A stretch of DNA of 64,000 nucleotides from Corynebacterium sp. HS2168-gen11 (GCF_024834075.1 NZ_JANUXR010000003.1:186001-250000), one strand, 5' to 3'. Shown: positions 10,096 to 20,393, numbered from the stretch's first letter. The notes: generated by a model from the letters alone, not told the origin. Made by a program: numbers and translations.

Positions 10096-10521
10096 CTAGC
10101 TTGATGCTTTACAGCCGTGGCACAAGCCATAGATTTCGGCATCGTGACCAGTAAGCTGGAATGAGTATGTGCGGGCGACATCTTTTGCCCACTTTTCTAT
10201 TGGACCGCCTTCGATTTCAACGGTTCGACCACATTCGGTGCAAACTAAGTGGTGATGATGCTTGCCATTGAGGCAGTGGCGATACAGCGTCTCACCATTC
10301 GACATATGCAATGCATCGACAGCGGAAACTTCGCTTAATGATTGTAATGTGCGGTAAACCGTGGTAAGACCGACTTTAAGGTCACGCTTCAGCAATTCTT
10401 GATGAATGGCCTTTGCTGAGGAGAAGTTCTCCATGTCCTTTAATACAGAGACGATAGCTGTACGTTGGCGAGTGCTGCGGACACCCAATTTTGGAACGTT
10501 GTGTTCCTTGAGTCGGTTCAT
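10096..10521 (-). CDS. zur: Zinc uptake regulator Zur (Fur family)
   Basis: A 141-residue Fur-family repressor. The winged helix contains VRSTRQRTAIVSVL and VGLTTVYRTLQSL. The sensor part has the histidine-rich KHHHHLVCTECG segment and a second C-x2-C pair, GLCHGC, at the C-terminus, giving the structural zinc site. Position between uppS and glyS is the FurB/Zur position of mycobacteria and corynebacteria. A GGGTAGATCC ribosome-site region precedes the ATG. The ArsR-type zinc sensor often paired with it is absent. Confidence 0.9.
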   Translation of the reverse strand: MNRLKEHNVPKLGVRSTRQRTAIVSVLKDMENFSSAKAIHQELLKRDLKVGLTTVYRTLQSLSEVSAVDALHMSNGETLYRHCLNGKHHHHLVCTECGRTVEIEGGPIEKWAKDVARTYSFQLTGHDAEIYGLCHGCKASS

Positions 10522-11744
10522 GGATCTACCCTTTAATGTATGTGAAGACTAACGCACCTAACAAAGTTGTGAAAACTTATCTAAAATCATGTTCATTTAC
10601 CGCTAAAAATACAGCTTTAGCTGGGATAATGTTTTCAATCTGAAAAATGCCTATAGGTTCATAGTAGGTGTCCAATTCCAATAACACAAGGAGGAAATTA
10701 TTATTTAGGTGCTGTTTTAGGTTTAATGTCGCCCGTGAACTGGCATTTTAAAGAAAAAACTATTGTAAAATGTGGCGAGTATTACATTTGTGATTGGTTG
10801 GTTTGCAATGTGAAGGTGGCTGATTTTTATAGGTGCTGGTCAGTTTAGCAATCAAAACAATTAACGTCTTTGAAAACTTTAAAAATTTGACCAGTTTGTT
10901 CAACAGTTCCAAAGATTGGCGGGTGTGTTATTGAAGATTTTTAGGCAGGTCGAGTAAAAATACCCCTATTACCCCCATATTTATGAACTGAATTACCTTT
11001 TCAGTCACCCCTATCTAGTGATCACTTTTCCGCAAAACTCTGTTTGAGTGCATCTATGGAGGATATTTGTAACATTCAAACGAGGTTCGAATTGTTTGGA
11101 TAGCCTTACACGGATATATATATTGCTGCAAGAAGCAGTTTTGATACGTGTCAGATTGGGGCAAGCTGCACGAAAATCTCATATCTCATGCATGGTCGTT
11201 AGACGTGATGCAGCTTTCAAAGAGGAATACGTTACTGCACGTGGTGGTGTTACATCGATTGTGGCACCATGTGCAGTGTTGATTGTGAATGTTCGTTCGT
11301 GAACGTTTGACCTTGAAAGTTTGGGCTATCGCAAGGTAGTGATAGACGCCGGTGCGCATCATCCACTGGCGTTATGAGCCGGACTGCAATGTGCGAACAT
11401 AAGTGCAACGTTCGATGCCGATGAACTGGTGTATCCAGCTAAAACTGGCACATAGGGCATCCGTATAGTTTTGCGTAGTACATGCGATGATATGAGCGGA
11501 AGAGATTGCCGCAGTCACAGTATTGTGGTCGTCTCACCTGCGTGTCCTATGTGCATATCATGAGGTGCGCTAAAGTGGACGGTGTACTGTCGCCGGCAGC
11601 ATCAAAAGCTTGCGCATACGCGTGCACAGGCAGCTATGCTGCTTGAAATTGCCGCAACAGTACTCCCGATACAAGAACGCGGCATCCATGATATCCATTC
11701 ATGGCCTTATCGGTTCTTGCCAGTATTCAAGGAGAACTTTTTTC
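10522..11744. other. 1.2 kb region without a convincing gene (zur to glyS)
   Basis: The part next to zur (about 10530-11045) is strikingly AT-rich with many A and T runs. It contains an isolated good ribosome site (AAGGAGGAAA at about 10690) followed by an early in-frame TAG, which looks like gene remains. An 84-codon frame at 11048-11302 has no recognisable product and no good start signal. GGATAATGTTTTCAATC near 10624 loosely resembles a Zur half-operator, at low confidence. The last 130 bases carry the glyS leader. Confidence 0.6.
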
Positions 11745-13130
11745 ATGGCCCCACAAAGCGTCTTAGACACCGTTGTCAATCTTTGCAAGCGTCGCGGTTT
11801 GGTCTATCCATGCGGTGAAATCTACGGTGGTACTCGATCTGCATGGGATTACGGCCCACTCGGTGTAGAACTGAAAGAAAATATCAAAAAGCAATGGTGG
11901 CGTACCTTCGTACAGGGACGCGCAGATATGGTCGGCCTTGATTCTTCGATCATTTTGCCACGTCAGGTGTGGGAAGCTTCCGGACACGTAGCAACCTTTA
12001 CTGATCCTTTGGTTGAATCCTTGCATACACATAAGCGCTACCGCGCCGATCACCTCATCGAGGCCTATGAAGCAAAGCATGGCCATCCACCAGCAAATGG
12101 TCTTGCCGATGTGCCAGATCCAGAAACCGGCCAGCCAGGTTCGTGGACCGAGCCACAAATGTTCTCTGGTCTGATGAAAACCTACCTTGGTCCTGTCGAT
12201 AATGAGCAAGGTCTGCACTACATGCGCCCAGAAACCGCGCAGGGCATTTTCGTGAACTTCAAGAATGTTATGACCACCTCCCGCATGAAGCCACCGTTTG
12301 GTATCGGCCAGGTTGGTAAAGCGTTCCGTAACGAGATCACCCCAGGTAACTTCATTTTCCGCACGCGTGAATTCGAGCAGATGGAAATCGAGTACTTTGT
12401 GCCACCAGCGTTGGCGGAAGAAAAGTTCAACGAATGGGTACAAGCATGCTGGGATTGGTTCATTGATCTGGGCATTAAGCCAGAAAATATGCGCCAGTTC
12501 GACGTTCCAGAAGATGAGCGCGCTCACTATTCTGCTGGCACCATTGACTTCGAATACCGTTTCGGATTCCAGGGCAATCAGTGGGGCGAGCTCATGGGTG
12601 TGGCAAACCGTACCGATTATGATCTCACCTGCCATATTCAAAGCTCCGGCGAAGATCTCAGCTACTTCGACCAAGTTACCGGCGAACGCTACACGCCGCA
12701 TGTGATTGAGCCTTCCTTCGGTTTGACCCGTGCGATGATGGCATTCTTAGCTGATGCTTACCATGAGGACGAGGCTCCAAATGCAAAGGGCGGCGTCGAT
12801 AAGCGCGTTGTGCTGAAGTTGGATCGCCGTCTTGCCCCTGTGAAGGTGGCGGTGTTGCCGCTTTCCAAGAAGGATACGCTCACCCCAATTGCTGAGGAAT
12901 TGGCCGCTGAACTGCGCAAATTCTGGAACGTTGATTATGACGTTTCCGGTGCGATCGGCCGTCGTTATCGTCGTCAGGATGAAATTGGTACGCCATTCTG
13001 CGTGACCGTTGATTTCGATACCTTGGAAGATCAGGCTGTGACTGTGCGTGAGCGCGACACCATGGCGCAAGAGCGCGTGAAGATCGCTGACCTGCAGGCA
13101 TACCTGGGTGCACAACTGGTTGGATGCTAA
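11745..13130 (+). CDS. glyS: Glycyl-tRNA synthetase (alpha2 type)
   Basis: A 461-residue class II synthetase charging tRNA-Gly. The start [18 protein letters not shown] follows AAGGAGAA. Visible motifs are [17 protein letters not shown], motif 2 [28 protein letters not shown], and motif 3 in [13 protein letters not shown]. The C-terminal anticodon-binding domain starts near residue 350. A longer open frame reaches upstream to 11610, but no homologous N-terminus is expected there. Confidence 0.96.
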   Translation: MAPQSVLDTVVNLCKRRGLVYPCGEIYGGTRSAWDYGPLGVELKENIKKQWWRTFVQGRADMVGLDSSIILPRQVWEASGHVATFTDPLVESLHTHKRYRADHLIEAYEAKHGHPPANGLADVPDPETGQPGSWTEPQMFSGLMKTYLGPVDNEQGLHYMRPETAQGIFVNFKNVMTTSRMKPPFGIGQVGKAFRNEITPGNFIFRTREFEQMEIEYFVPPALAEEKFNEWVQACWDWFIDLGIKPENMRQFDVPEDERAHYSAGTIDFEYRFGFQGNQWGELMGVANRTDYDLTCHIQSSGEDLSYFDQVTGERYTPHVIEPSFGLTRAMMAFLADAYHEDEAPNAKGGVDKRVVLKLDRRLAPVKVAVLPLSKKDTLTPIAEELAAELRKFWNVDYDVSGAIGRRYRRQDEIGTPFCVTVDFDTLEDQAVTVRERDTMAQERVKIADLQAYLGAQLVGC

Positions 13131-13131
13131 A

Positions 13132-13638
13132 ATGAAACACTCGATGTGGCGTGATCAAGCGCAACCACAGGCGCTGCTTTGCGACGAAACCGGGCAAGTT
13201 CAAGCCAAGTTTGAGAAAACACACGCGATTGTCGGCGCTGATACTTGGCAGCTGACGGCAGAGAAGCAAAAACTTTCTGCGAAACTGCCAAGCGGAGACG
13301 TCTTTGTGGCGACTGCTGACGGCAAACCATTTGGGCGCGCGAAGACTATCTCGATTGATGCAGCCGGAATGAGCATAAAGGCGATCAATGAAGGTGCGAC
13401 AGACTGGGTGTATGTCGATGACGCGGATCGGAAACTTGGACAATTTTCCGGCGGCAATAATGGCGTGCGTAAATCCATCACAGCCTTTGAAGATGAGTCA
13501 TTAACACTTGAGCAGCAAGTTTTCCTCTCGTGGGTGAGTCGCACCACGCTGGAGGCAAAAACATTAGGCACAAGTGTGGCAATTATTGCCTCCTTGCTGC
13601 TGATGCTGCCGGTGGCAATCCTTGCGTTGATTCTGTAA
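13132..13638 (+). CDS. Hypothetical membrane-anchored protein
   Basis: I do not recognise this 168-residue family. The N-terminal 130 residues are soluble and beta-rich in appearance (alternating polar and hydrophobic). The C-terminus is one strong hydrophobic segment, SVAIIASLLLMLPVAILALIL, that would anchor it with the bulk on one side of the membrane. It starts one base after the glyS stop, so it is probably translated with glyS. A strong terminator follows. Confidence 0.7.
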   Translation: MKHSMWRDQAQPQALLCDETGQVQAKFEKTHAIVGADTWQLTAEKQKLSAKLPSGDVFVATADGKPFGRAKTISIDAAGMSIKAINEGATDWVYVDDADRKLGQFSGGNNGVRKSITAFEDESLTLEQQVFLSWVSRTTLEAKTLGTSVAIIASLLLMLPVAILALIL

Positions 13639-13660
13639 TCAACAAGTAGCATTGCGTAGC

Positions 13661-13702
13661 AATAAGCCAGGTCAGAACTTATATCTTCTGACCTGGCTTA
13701 TT
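13661..13702. terminator. Bidirectional terminator after the glyS operon
   Basis: A perfect 17-base inverted repeat with an 8-base loop. The stem ends AATAA on one side and TTATT on the other, so it can stop transcription from both converging genes. Confidence 0.85.
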
Positions 13703-13821
13703 ATTTACACGCGGTAACTCGTCGGGGCTGATAGCTTGAGACCATAGCGTCTGCGAGAGGCTTGCGAGGGGCGCTTGCGAAGGACGCCTGCGAAGGTACA
13801 GCCTGTGAGTGCGCCAGTACC

Positions 13822-15876
13822 CTAGAAGCTGCCGCCGCGTGAACCACCGCCGAAGCTGCCGCCGCGTGAACCACCGCCGCGTGAGCCACCGCCACCGACG
13901 CCGCCGAAACCACCAAAACCGCCGCCACGACGCTGGGAACGCAGTACTTCTTGTAACACCATGCCAGCGATCATGCCACCCATATTCGATCCGCTCGAAT
14001 GGTGCTTGCGCTGATAACGCTGATCGTCATGCTGTGCAGCTTGCAGCGCTTCTGTGGCCTTTAATGCGGCAAGGCGGGCAAACTCAATGGCATCACGAGT
14101 GTGATCAACTCGTGCAACTGTGGCTTTTGCAAGCAACTGCTCAGCTTCTGCAAGGAGTGTTCGCGCAGATGCCTTCACCACACGACCTCGGCTGGAAATA
14201 AACTCACGAGCAGCACGAATATGCGTGGTTGCAACGTCTTGTTGCTGAGTAAAGACTTGCAAGAGACGTTCATGGTTGGTGGTGCCTTCTTCTAACTGCT
14301 CAATCATCGCGTCGAGCTGTGAATCTGTATTAGTCAGCAACGACCATGCACGTAATGGCTCATTGGCTTGCTGTTGCGTTGCTTGCTCGAGATTCGTTCG
14401 TGCGGTCGCAATCGTTGCATCAACCGCGTTCCAATCCATTTTCGTCCCCAGCTGCTGGCCCTTTTCGCGCAGTCGAATCGCATGTTCGATCTCTGCACGA
14501 ACTTCAGCATGTAAATCTGGGATATTCGCAACTGCAGTGGCAATATCAGCTTCAGCATGTTCAACAGAAGCTAACATGGTATCGGCTTTGGCAATAGCTT
14601 GTTCTGCTAACCGAATCGCATCAACCATTCCGCCTTGTTCGCCAGCAGGTTTACTCAGTAACTCGCGTCCAGCGTCAGCATGCGCATGAGCCTGTTGCAA
14701 CGTAGCTTCTGCCAATTCCACATTTAAGGCAATCGCTGCCAGAGTAGAAGCCGGATAACGCTGCTCGAGCGTTGCCAGCTGACGCTGTGCCGCTGGAATA
14801 CGCGTATGCAAATCCACTAACTGCTGCGTAATCGTATCAAGTTTGTCCGCTGCGTTTAATACGAGCGAATGCATCTGTGCGAAATCTTGTGCTTGCGCAT
14901 CAAGGGCATCATCGGCTGCAGCACATGACTGAATAATCTCAAGTAACATGGCACGTTGTGCTGCTTCACCAGCGACCGTACGAGCATCGAGCTGGGCTTT
15001 CAGCTGGAAAGCCTTTTGCAACGTGGTGATGGAATGATTCATCGCCGTATTAAACTGTCTGGTGCGCTCAGCACCGAATTCAGCAGTAGCGCGATCCAAT
15101 TCTTCCTTCGCATTTTGGATCGAATCATCGGTACTGACCAATTCTTCTTCTGCGAGATTGACCAACGCTGGTAGCGGTAGCGCTGCTAAGGATTGAACAT
15201 TTTGAGGATCAGCTGCTTGTAGTACAGCTGCAGTGTGCTTGCGCTTAGATTTACGTGAGTATAAGAATAAACCGCCACCGGCAAGGGCTAAAGCACCTAC
15301 ACCACCTGCTAAGACCGCACCACCCGATGAAGACGCTGTTGGTGCGGCGGAAGTTTTCGACGTCGATGACGCGGAAGTCTCGGTGCCAAGCGTTGGTGCA
15401 CCAGCACGGGCTAATAATGCTAGTGCGGCTTGCCCAAATTCCTTATTATTCATAGGCCCCACTGCAGCTTCCCAAAATGCATCGAGATCAGCATCGGAAA
15501 AGGCACTGCCGCCAGTAAATCCAAAACTGTTTGGACCAATGACGAGCACAATATCGTGTGGGCCGTTTTGAGTTTGGGCTAAAACATCTGCGGAGTATCG
15601 CTCTGGCGTGAGTCCGGCAAGGTCATTGACTAATACGAGGTGGAAATTGCCACCAGTGGCATCGTGATAGTCAGCAGCAGCTTGAGTAATTGCGACTTGT
15701 TCATCTGCAGAAATCCGATTGGTGAAATCGGTGACTGCTTCAGTGTAGGCAGCAACTGGTTCAGCTTGAACGGTAACTGTTAATGCGTGGGCTTGCGGTG
15801 GCATGCCAGGGGCGAGGGAAAATGCGCCAACCCCAATGAAGGCCGCAGCTGAACATAATGCAAATTTCTTCTTCAT
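13822..15876 (-). CDS. TPM-domain membrane protein with coiled-coil and Gly-rich tail
   Basis: A 684-residue protein. A signal peptide (MKKKFALCSAAAFIGVGAFSL) is followed by a TPM/YgcG-type extracytoplasmic domain (about 40-170; NRISADEQVAI, HDIVLVIGPNSFGF). One transmembrane segment follows near 200 (VLAGGVGALALAGGGLFLY), then about 400 residues of Ala/Gln/Glu-rich predicted coiled coil, and a C-terminal Gly/Arg/Ser/Phe-rich tail. A TPM membrane protein occupies the same place before dgt in mycobacteria. The function is unknown; cell-envelope association is inferred. The start was chosen at the signal peptide rather than 19 codons upstream. Confidence 0.85.
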   Translation of the reverse strand: MKKKFALCSAAAFIGVGAFSLAPGMPPQAHALTVTVQAEPVAAYTEAVTDFTNRISADEQVAITQAAADYHDATGGNFHLVLVNDLAGLTPERYSADVLAQTQNGPHDIVLVIGPNSFGFTGGSAFSDADLDAFWEAAVGPMNNKEFGQAALALLARAGAPTLGTETSASSTSKTSAAPTASSSGGAVLAGGVGALALAGGGLFLYSRKSKRKHTAAVLQAADPQNVQSLAALPLPALVNLAEEELVSTDDSIQNAKEELDRATAEFGAERTRQFNTAMNHSITTLQKAFQLKAQLDARTVAGEAAQRAMLLEIIQSCAAADDALDAQAQDFAQMHSLVLNAADKLDTITQQLVDLHTRIPAAQRQLATLEQRYPASTLAAIALNVELAEATLQQAHAHADAGRELLSKPAGEQGGMVDAIRLAEQAIAKADTMLASVEHAEADIATAVANIPDLHAEVRAEIEHAIRLREKGQQLGTKMDWNAVDATIATARTNLEQATQQQANEPLRAWSLLTNTDSQLDAMIEQLEEGTTNHERLLQVFTQQQDVATTHIRAAREFISSRGRVVKASARTLLAEAEQLLAKATVARVDHTRDAIEFARLAALKATEALQAAQHDDQRYQRKHHSSGSNMGGMIAGMVLQEVLRSQRRGGGFGGFGGVGGGGSRGGGSRGGSFGGGSRGGSF

Positions 15877-16157
15877 ACTTAACACAATAGCGAGCCTTGA
15901 CGGATATGGCAGACTTATACGTAGAGCAATCACGTTTACAGAGGGGTGTGCGCGAAATATGCTGTCGAAGAATGCAGCAGTGCGTCGATACGCTCATGCT
16001 GAGGTGATGATCGACGGCGTGGGTTGTGCGCGCAGGTCACGATTTCTCGTTAGAGTAGACGCAACGCTTTCGGCGGTTGCAAGCGCGGCTGTGTCGGGTG
16101 TGTGCTGCGCGAGATAGAGTGTGGCGTGCGTAGGCGGAGAACAGGAGAGTAAGAATC

Positions 16158-17417
16158 ATGTATCACTATAGCGAGGCCGATACGCAGCGGTTATTTCAGG
16201 AGCCATCGAAATCAAGTGAGCTGCAGGCGGCACCGCCGCGGAATGATTTTGCACGCGATCGGGCACGCGTTCTTCACAGTGCTGCTTTACGACGCTTAGC
16301 GGATAAAACTCAAGTGGTTGGACCACGCGATGGTGATACCCCGCGAACTCGATTGACGCATTCTCTGGAGGTTGCACAAATTGCGCGGGAAATTGGTACC
16401 GCCTTAGGTGTGAATCCTGACTTGTGTGAGTTAGCGGGATTAACGCATGATATTGGGCATCCTCCGTATGGGCATAATGGAGAAAGTGCATTGCATGAGG
16501 TTGCTCAGGATTGTGGTGGGTTTGAAGGGAATGCGCAAACGCTGCGGATTTTAACGGTGTTGGAACCGAAAATTGTGAGCAGCACGGGGCAGTCTTTTGG
16601 GTTGAACTTAAGTCGTGCGGCATTAGATGCTGCGTGTAAATATCCTCGTGTGCGCACAAATGCAGACGGTAGTTATGCGAAGAAATATGGGTGTTACGAT
16701 CAAGACCGCCATATTTTAGAATGGGTGCGCCACGGCCATAATGATCAGCGCCCAAGTATGGAAGCCCAGATTATGGACTTCTCGGATGATATTGCATACT
16801 CCGTGCATGATGTGGAAGACGGTATCGTTTCTGGGCGTATCAATTTGCAAGTGCTGTGGGATTTCGTGGAGTTAGCAGCCCTTGCTGAAAAAGGTGCGCG
16901 AGCATTTCATAGCTCGCCGGAAGCGTTATTAGATGCTGCCGGATACTTACGAGAATTAGCGGTTATTCGCAACGCTGCTGATTTTCGAGGTGACTTCTTC
17001 GGCTTTGCCGCATTAAAGGCGATGACGTCTACACTTGTGGGGCGCTATGTCAGTGCGATTGTGGCAGCAACCAAGGCTGCGCATCCAACGCAAGTCGGAA
17101 GAATGTGTGGCAACTTAGTGATTCCGCCGCAAGTATTAGCAGAAGTCACACTGTTGAAATCTATCGCTGTGCTGTATGTGATGGACGCTCCGGTGCATTT
17201 GGAACGCCAAGATCGCCAACGCGAACGCATTTTCCGCGTGTATGACTACTACTCAGCAGGCGGTGCGTTAGATCCGATGTTCCACCATTTCTGGGATCAA
17301 GCAGAAACCCAGCAGCAACAGCAACGCGTGATTATCGATCAAATTGCATCACTGACCGAATCTCGTCTGGAACGTATTGCGCAGCAGGCTGCTGAAGTCG
17401 CCGGCTTTTGGGGATAA
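16158..17417 (+). CDS. dgt: Deoxyguanosinetriphosphate triphosphohydrolase-like protein
   Basis: A 419-residue HD-superfamily dNTPase that converts dGTP to deoxyguanosine and triphosphate. The metal site is visible as TRLTHSLEVAQIA (first His) and GLTHDIGHPPYGHNGE (His-Asp pair, then His), with the downstream Asp in MDFSDDIAYSVHDVED. RTRLTHSLEV and the length match the type I actinobacterial enzyme that precedes dnaG in mycobacteria. GGAGAG precedes the ATG. Confidence 0.94.
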   Translation: MYHYSEADTQRLFQEPSKSSELQAAPPRNDFARDRARVLHSAALRRLADKTQVVGPRDGDTPRTRLTHSLEVAQIAREIGTALGVNPDLCELAGLTHDIGHPPYGHNGESALHEVAQDCGGFEGNAQTLRILTVLEPKIVSSTGQSFGLNLSRAALDAACKYPRVRTNADGSYAKKYGCYDQDRHILEWVRHGHNDQRPSMEAQIMDFSDDIAYSVHDVEDGIVSGRINLQVLWDFVELAALAEKGARAFHSSPEALLDAAGYLRELAVIRNAADFRGDFFGFAALKAMTSTLVGRYVSAIVAATKAAHPTQVGRMCGNLVIPPQVLAEVTLLKSIAVLYVMDAPVHLERQDRQRERIFRVYDYYSAGGALDPMFHHFWDQAETQQQQQRVIIDQIASLTESRLERIAQQAAEVAGFWG

Positions 17418-17467
17418 CGCAAGTATCACGATCCAACCGCTCTTGCAGCCTGGAAGAACACTCAAAC

Positions 17468-18049
17468 TTACTGTTCGGCGTCTGGAATTATACAAAATGA
17501 TCCGTAATGATCATCAGTGTAATACCACGTATCAGGATCAGTTTCACTGCCGCCACCTGTGACGATGCGACGCGCACCGCGATGGGAACTACCTGGAGTT
17601 TCCACTGTATATTCACGGTAGGAAACACCTCGTTCGCGAGGAAGTACGCCCTCGTAGTTCCCGAATCGTTGATTATCGTTATTCGGATATTCGTATGGCC
17701 CGCCAGCTAAAATATCTTTGATTGTTTCATGTGCTTGAGCAGGAAGATCCTTGGTATAGCACAGATCAAAGTCATTATTAGGAGAATATTGATCGCCTGG
17801 TTGTTTCGACGATTGCTTTGAATTTCTATCTGGTTGAGCCTGGTTGTCAAAAGTATTACCTGGCTTGACGCGATCTGATTGTTGTTTACCTTTAGGCTCA
17901 GCGGTGCGTTCGTGAGATTTTGGTTGTGTGCTTGTCGCTACCTGTTGTTGCTCGTGAGGAGTCTCTGCGTTCCCAAACCCAAAATAGGTGGTAACTGCTG
18001 CAAGTGCTAAAGCACCAAGAAGATACGGAAGTGATTGACGTTTGGCCAT
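17468..18049 (-). CDS. Secreted guanyl-specific ribonuclease (Sa/T1 family)
   Basis: A 193-residue secreted or surface-anchored RNase. Residues 1-30 form a signal sequence. A Gln/Lys/Pro-rich linker runs to about 95, and the last ~95 residues align by eye with Streptomyces RNase Sa. The catalytic residues are preserved: Glu in YREYTV, Arg in GARRIVTG, His in YTDDHYGSF. The two cysteines (LCYTKD and FCIIP) would form its disulfide. It would cleave RNA 3' to G. No barstar-like inhibitor is seen nearby. The start is uncertain, since a longer in-phase frame exists upstream. Confidence 0.85.
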   Translation of the reverse strand: MAKRQSLPYLLGALALAAVTTYFGFGNAETPHEQQQVATSTQPKSHERTAEPKGKQQSDRVKPGNTFDNQAQPDRNSKQSSKQPGDQYSPNNDFDLCYTKDLPAQAHETIKDILAGGPYEYPNNDNQRFGNYEGVLPRERGVSYREYTVETPGSSHRGARRIVTGGGSETDPDTWYYTDDHYGSFCIIPDAEQ

Positions 18050-18266
18050 ACGTTCTATTGTTTCACATTCACGCTGAGAAGCAGCAGTTGATGATTGCAG
18101 AACGAGAAAAGTTTTGATAGCACTCGACTGTGCGGGAGGCAGGTGAGCGTCGTCAAGCATAAAAGTTATTGAAAACAAGCACAAATAAACATAATCGGAA
18201 TGTAATTTCTGTGTTTTTGCCGTGGCGTGCCGCACACGTTGGATGCGAAAGACTATGCTCATGCGC

Positions 18267-20126
18267 ATGTGTGGAATTGTAGGATTCGTCGGTTCAGGCG
18301 TTCATAAGTATGGTGCTCAGGAAGTTGTTGTCGAAGGTTTACGACGCTTGGAATATCGCGGCTATGATTCCGCCGGTATTGCAATTCTGGGAGAGCACGG
18401 CATTGAAATTCGGAAAAAGGCTGGCAAAGTTGCCATGCTGGATCAAGAAATTGCAGCTAATCCATTGCCAGTTGCAACCGTTGGTATTGGGCATACGCGG
18501 TGGGCAACCCATGGTGGGCCAACCGATGCAAATGCGCATCCGCACTTGGTTGATGATGGTCGCATTGCAGTTGTGCACAATGGAATTATTGAAAACTTTG
18601 CAGAATTAAAAGACCGTTTGATTGCAGCAGGATTTAGCTTCCAATCAGAAACGGATAGTGAAGTTGCTGGTGCCTTGCTTGCTCTCGAGATGCGTACCGC
18701 GTCAGATCTTACAGCGGCGATGCAAGCAACCTGTCAGCAGCTCACCGGCGCATTTACATTATTAGCAATTCATCACGAAAGCCCTGGTGTTATTGTTGCG
18801 GCTCGCCGCAATTCGCCGCTGGTAATTGGCGTTGGTGAAGGCGAGCATTTCTTAGGCTCTGACGTATCAGCGTTTATCGAGCACACCACCCATGCTGTTG
18901 AATTGGGCAACGATCAGATCGTGACCTTGCATGCCGATACGTATCGAATTACAGATTTTGCTGGTCAGGAAGCAACCGGTAAAGAATTCGAGATCGAGTG
19001 GGATGCCAAAGCTGCCGAAAAAGGTGGTTTTGATTCCTTCATGGAAAAAGAAATTCACGACCAGCCAGCAGCTGTGCGCGATACCCTTTTAGGACGTGTA
19101 GATGAGCGCGGCCATATTACTTTAGATGAACTGCGTATCGACGAATCCCTGTTACGCCGCATTGATAAAATCATTGTGATTGCCTGTGGTACTGCAGCGT
19201 ATTCCGGCCAGGTGGCAAAATATGCCATTGAGCATTGGTGCCGCATTCCAACTGAGGTGGAGCTAGCACATGAGTTCCGCTACCGCGACCCAATTGTGAA
19301 TGAAAAGACCTTAGTGGTTGCAGTTTCGCAGTCGGGTGAAACCATGGATACGCTCATGGCAGTGCGCCACGCGCGGGAACAAGGCGCGAAGGTGATTGCT
19401 ATTTGTAATACCTATGGTGCAACGATTCCTCGTGAATCGGATGCAATTATCTATACCCACGCCGGCCCAGAAATTGCTGTGGCCTCGACGAAGGCGTTTT
19501 TAGCGCAAATTACGGCTGCCTATATTCTGGGACTCTACTTAGCTCAGTTGCGTGGCAATATGTTTGCCGATGAAGTGAGCCAAATCCTTGCTGAATTGCG
19601 CGCGATTCCTGAAAAAATTGCCTCAATTTTACGAGCGGAAGCGCATGTGCAAGCTCTTGGCCAGCAACTTTCCAGCGCACCTTCGGTATTATTCTTAGGC
19701 CGCCACGTTGGATTCCCAGTGGCACTTGAAGGCGCATTGAAGTTGAAAGAAATTGCTTATATTCACGCTGAAGGCTTTGCCGCCGGCGAACTCAAGCACG
19801 GCCCAATTGCGCTTATCGACGAAGGCCAGCCGGTGATTATTGTGGTTCCAAGCCCACGCGGCCGGGACTCATTGCATGCCAAGGTGGTTTCGAATATTCA
19901 AGAAGTTCGTGCCCGTGGTGCCTATACGATCGTGGTGGCAGAAGAAGGCGATGAAGCAGTTGCAGCCTATGCCAATGAGATTATTCGTATTCCGCAAGCG
20001 CCAAGTCTGATGCAACCGCTGTTGGCGACTGTGCCACTGCAGATTTTTGCCGCTACCGTGGCGAAAGCCAAAGGCTATGATGTTGATCAACCGCGAAACT
20101 TGGCAAAATCAGTCACGGTTGAATAA
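18267..20126 (+). CDS. glmS: Glutamine-fructose-6-phosphate aminotransferase (isomerizing)
   Basis: A 619-residue enzyme making glucosamine 6-phosphate for peptidoglycan. The start was set so that Cys2 becomes the N-terminal nucleophile (MCGIVGFVG). The glutaminase part continues with LRRLEYRGYDSAG and GHTRWATHG. Two SIS domains follow (VVAVSQSGETMDTL, IFLGR-like stretch and EIAYIHAEGFAAGELKHGPIALID), and the tail is DQPRNLAKSVTVE. No clear ribosome site precedes this ATG, and two other in-phase ATGs lie just upstream. The gene diverges from the RNase gene. Confidence 0.96.
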   Translation: MCGIVGFVGSGVHKYGAQEVVVEGLRRLEYRGYDSAGIAILGEHGIEIRKKAGKVAMLDQEIAANPLPVATVGIGHTRWATHGGPTDANAHPHLVDDGRIAVVHNGIIENFAELKDRLIAAGFSFQSETDSEVAGALLALEMRTASDLTAAMQATCQQLTGAFTLLAIHHESPGVIVAARRNSPLVIGVGEGEHFLGSDVSAFIEHTTHAVELGNDQIVTLHADTYRITDFAGQEATGKEFEIEWDAKAAEKGGFDSFMEKEIHDQPAAVRDTLLGRVDERGHITLDELRIDESLLRRIDKIIVIACGTAAYSGQVAKYAIEHWCRIPTEVELAHEFRYRDPIVNEKTLVVAVSQSGETMDTLMAVRHAREQGAKVIAICNTYGATIPRESDAIIYTHAGPEIAVASTKAFLAQITAAYILGLYLAQLRGNMFADEVSQILAELRAIPEKIASILRAEAHVQALGQQLSSAPSVLFLGRHVGFPVALEGALKLKEIAYIHAEGFAAGELKHGPIALIDEGQPVIIVVPSPRGRDSLHAKVVSNIQEVRARGAYTIVVAEEGDEAVAAYANEIIRIPQAPSLMQPLLATVPLQIFAATVAKAKGYDVDQPRNLAKSVTVE

Positions 20127-20141
20127 TCCAGCTGGGAGTTG

Positions 20142-20198
20142 GCCGCGCGTGTGATCTGTGAGCAAGATTGCCGAAGTTGGCATCGGTACACGCGCGGC
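20142..20198. terminator. Inverted repeat after glmS
   Basis: An 11-base perfect stem GCCGCGCGTGT / ACACGCGCGGC closes a 35-base loop just behind the glmS stop. There is no T-run, so it may be a weak terminator or a 3' end stabiliser. Confidence 0.45.
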
Positions 20199-20282
20199 GA
20201 TGAGATGCTATAGAGAAGTTTTTTACCTGACGATAGTTGTGCCGGTGGTGGCGTCGTCAAGCGTTATGATCATGCTCGCACT

Positions 20283-20324
20283 ATGAAACTGCACCCTTGT
20301 GATGGAACAGGGGTGCAGTATCAT
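20283..20324. promoter_or_regulatory. Hairpin upstream of the short-chain dehydrogenase gene
   Basis: ACTGCACCC and GGGTGCAGT pair perfectly, and an outer ATGA/TCAT pair extends the stem across a one-base mismatch. It lies 70 bases before the next gene. It may be a terminator, a leader structure or an operator. No T-run follows. Confidence 0.4.
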
Positions 20325-20393
20325 ATTTGGCAGGAATGTTGTTGAGTTGAGCGCTGAACTTTCAGCATGAAAGCTCAAAGATAAGGAACGATC

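Noticed and set aside
11048..11302. 84-codon frame in the zur-glyS gap
   Set aside because: Poor start signal, no recognisable product, composition like the surrounding spacer.
11763..12701. 312-codon frame antisense to glyS
   Set aside because: It lies fully inside glyS with no ribosome site or family features.
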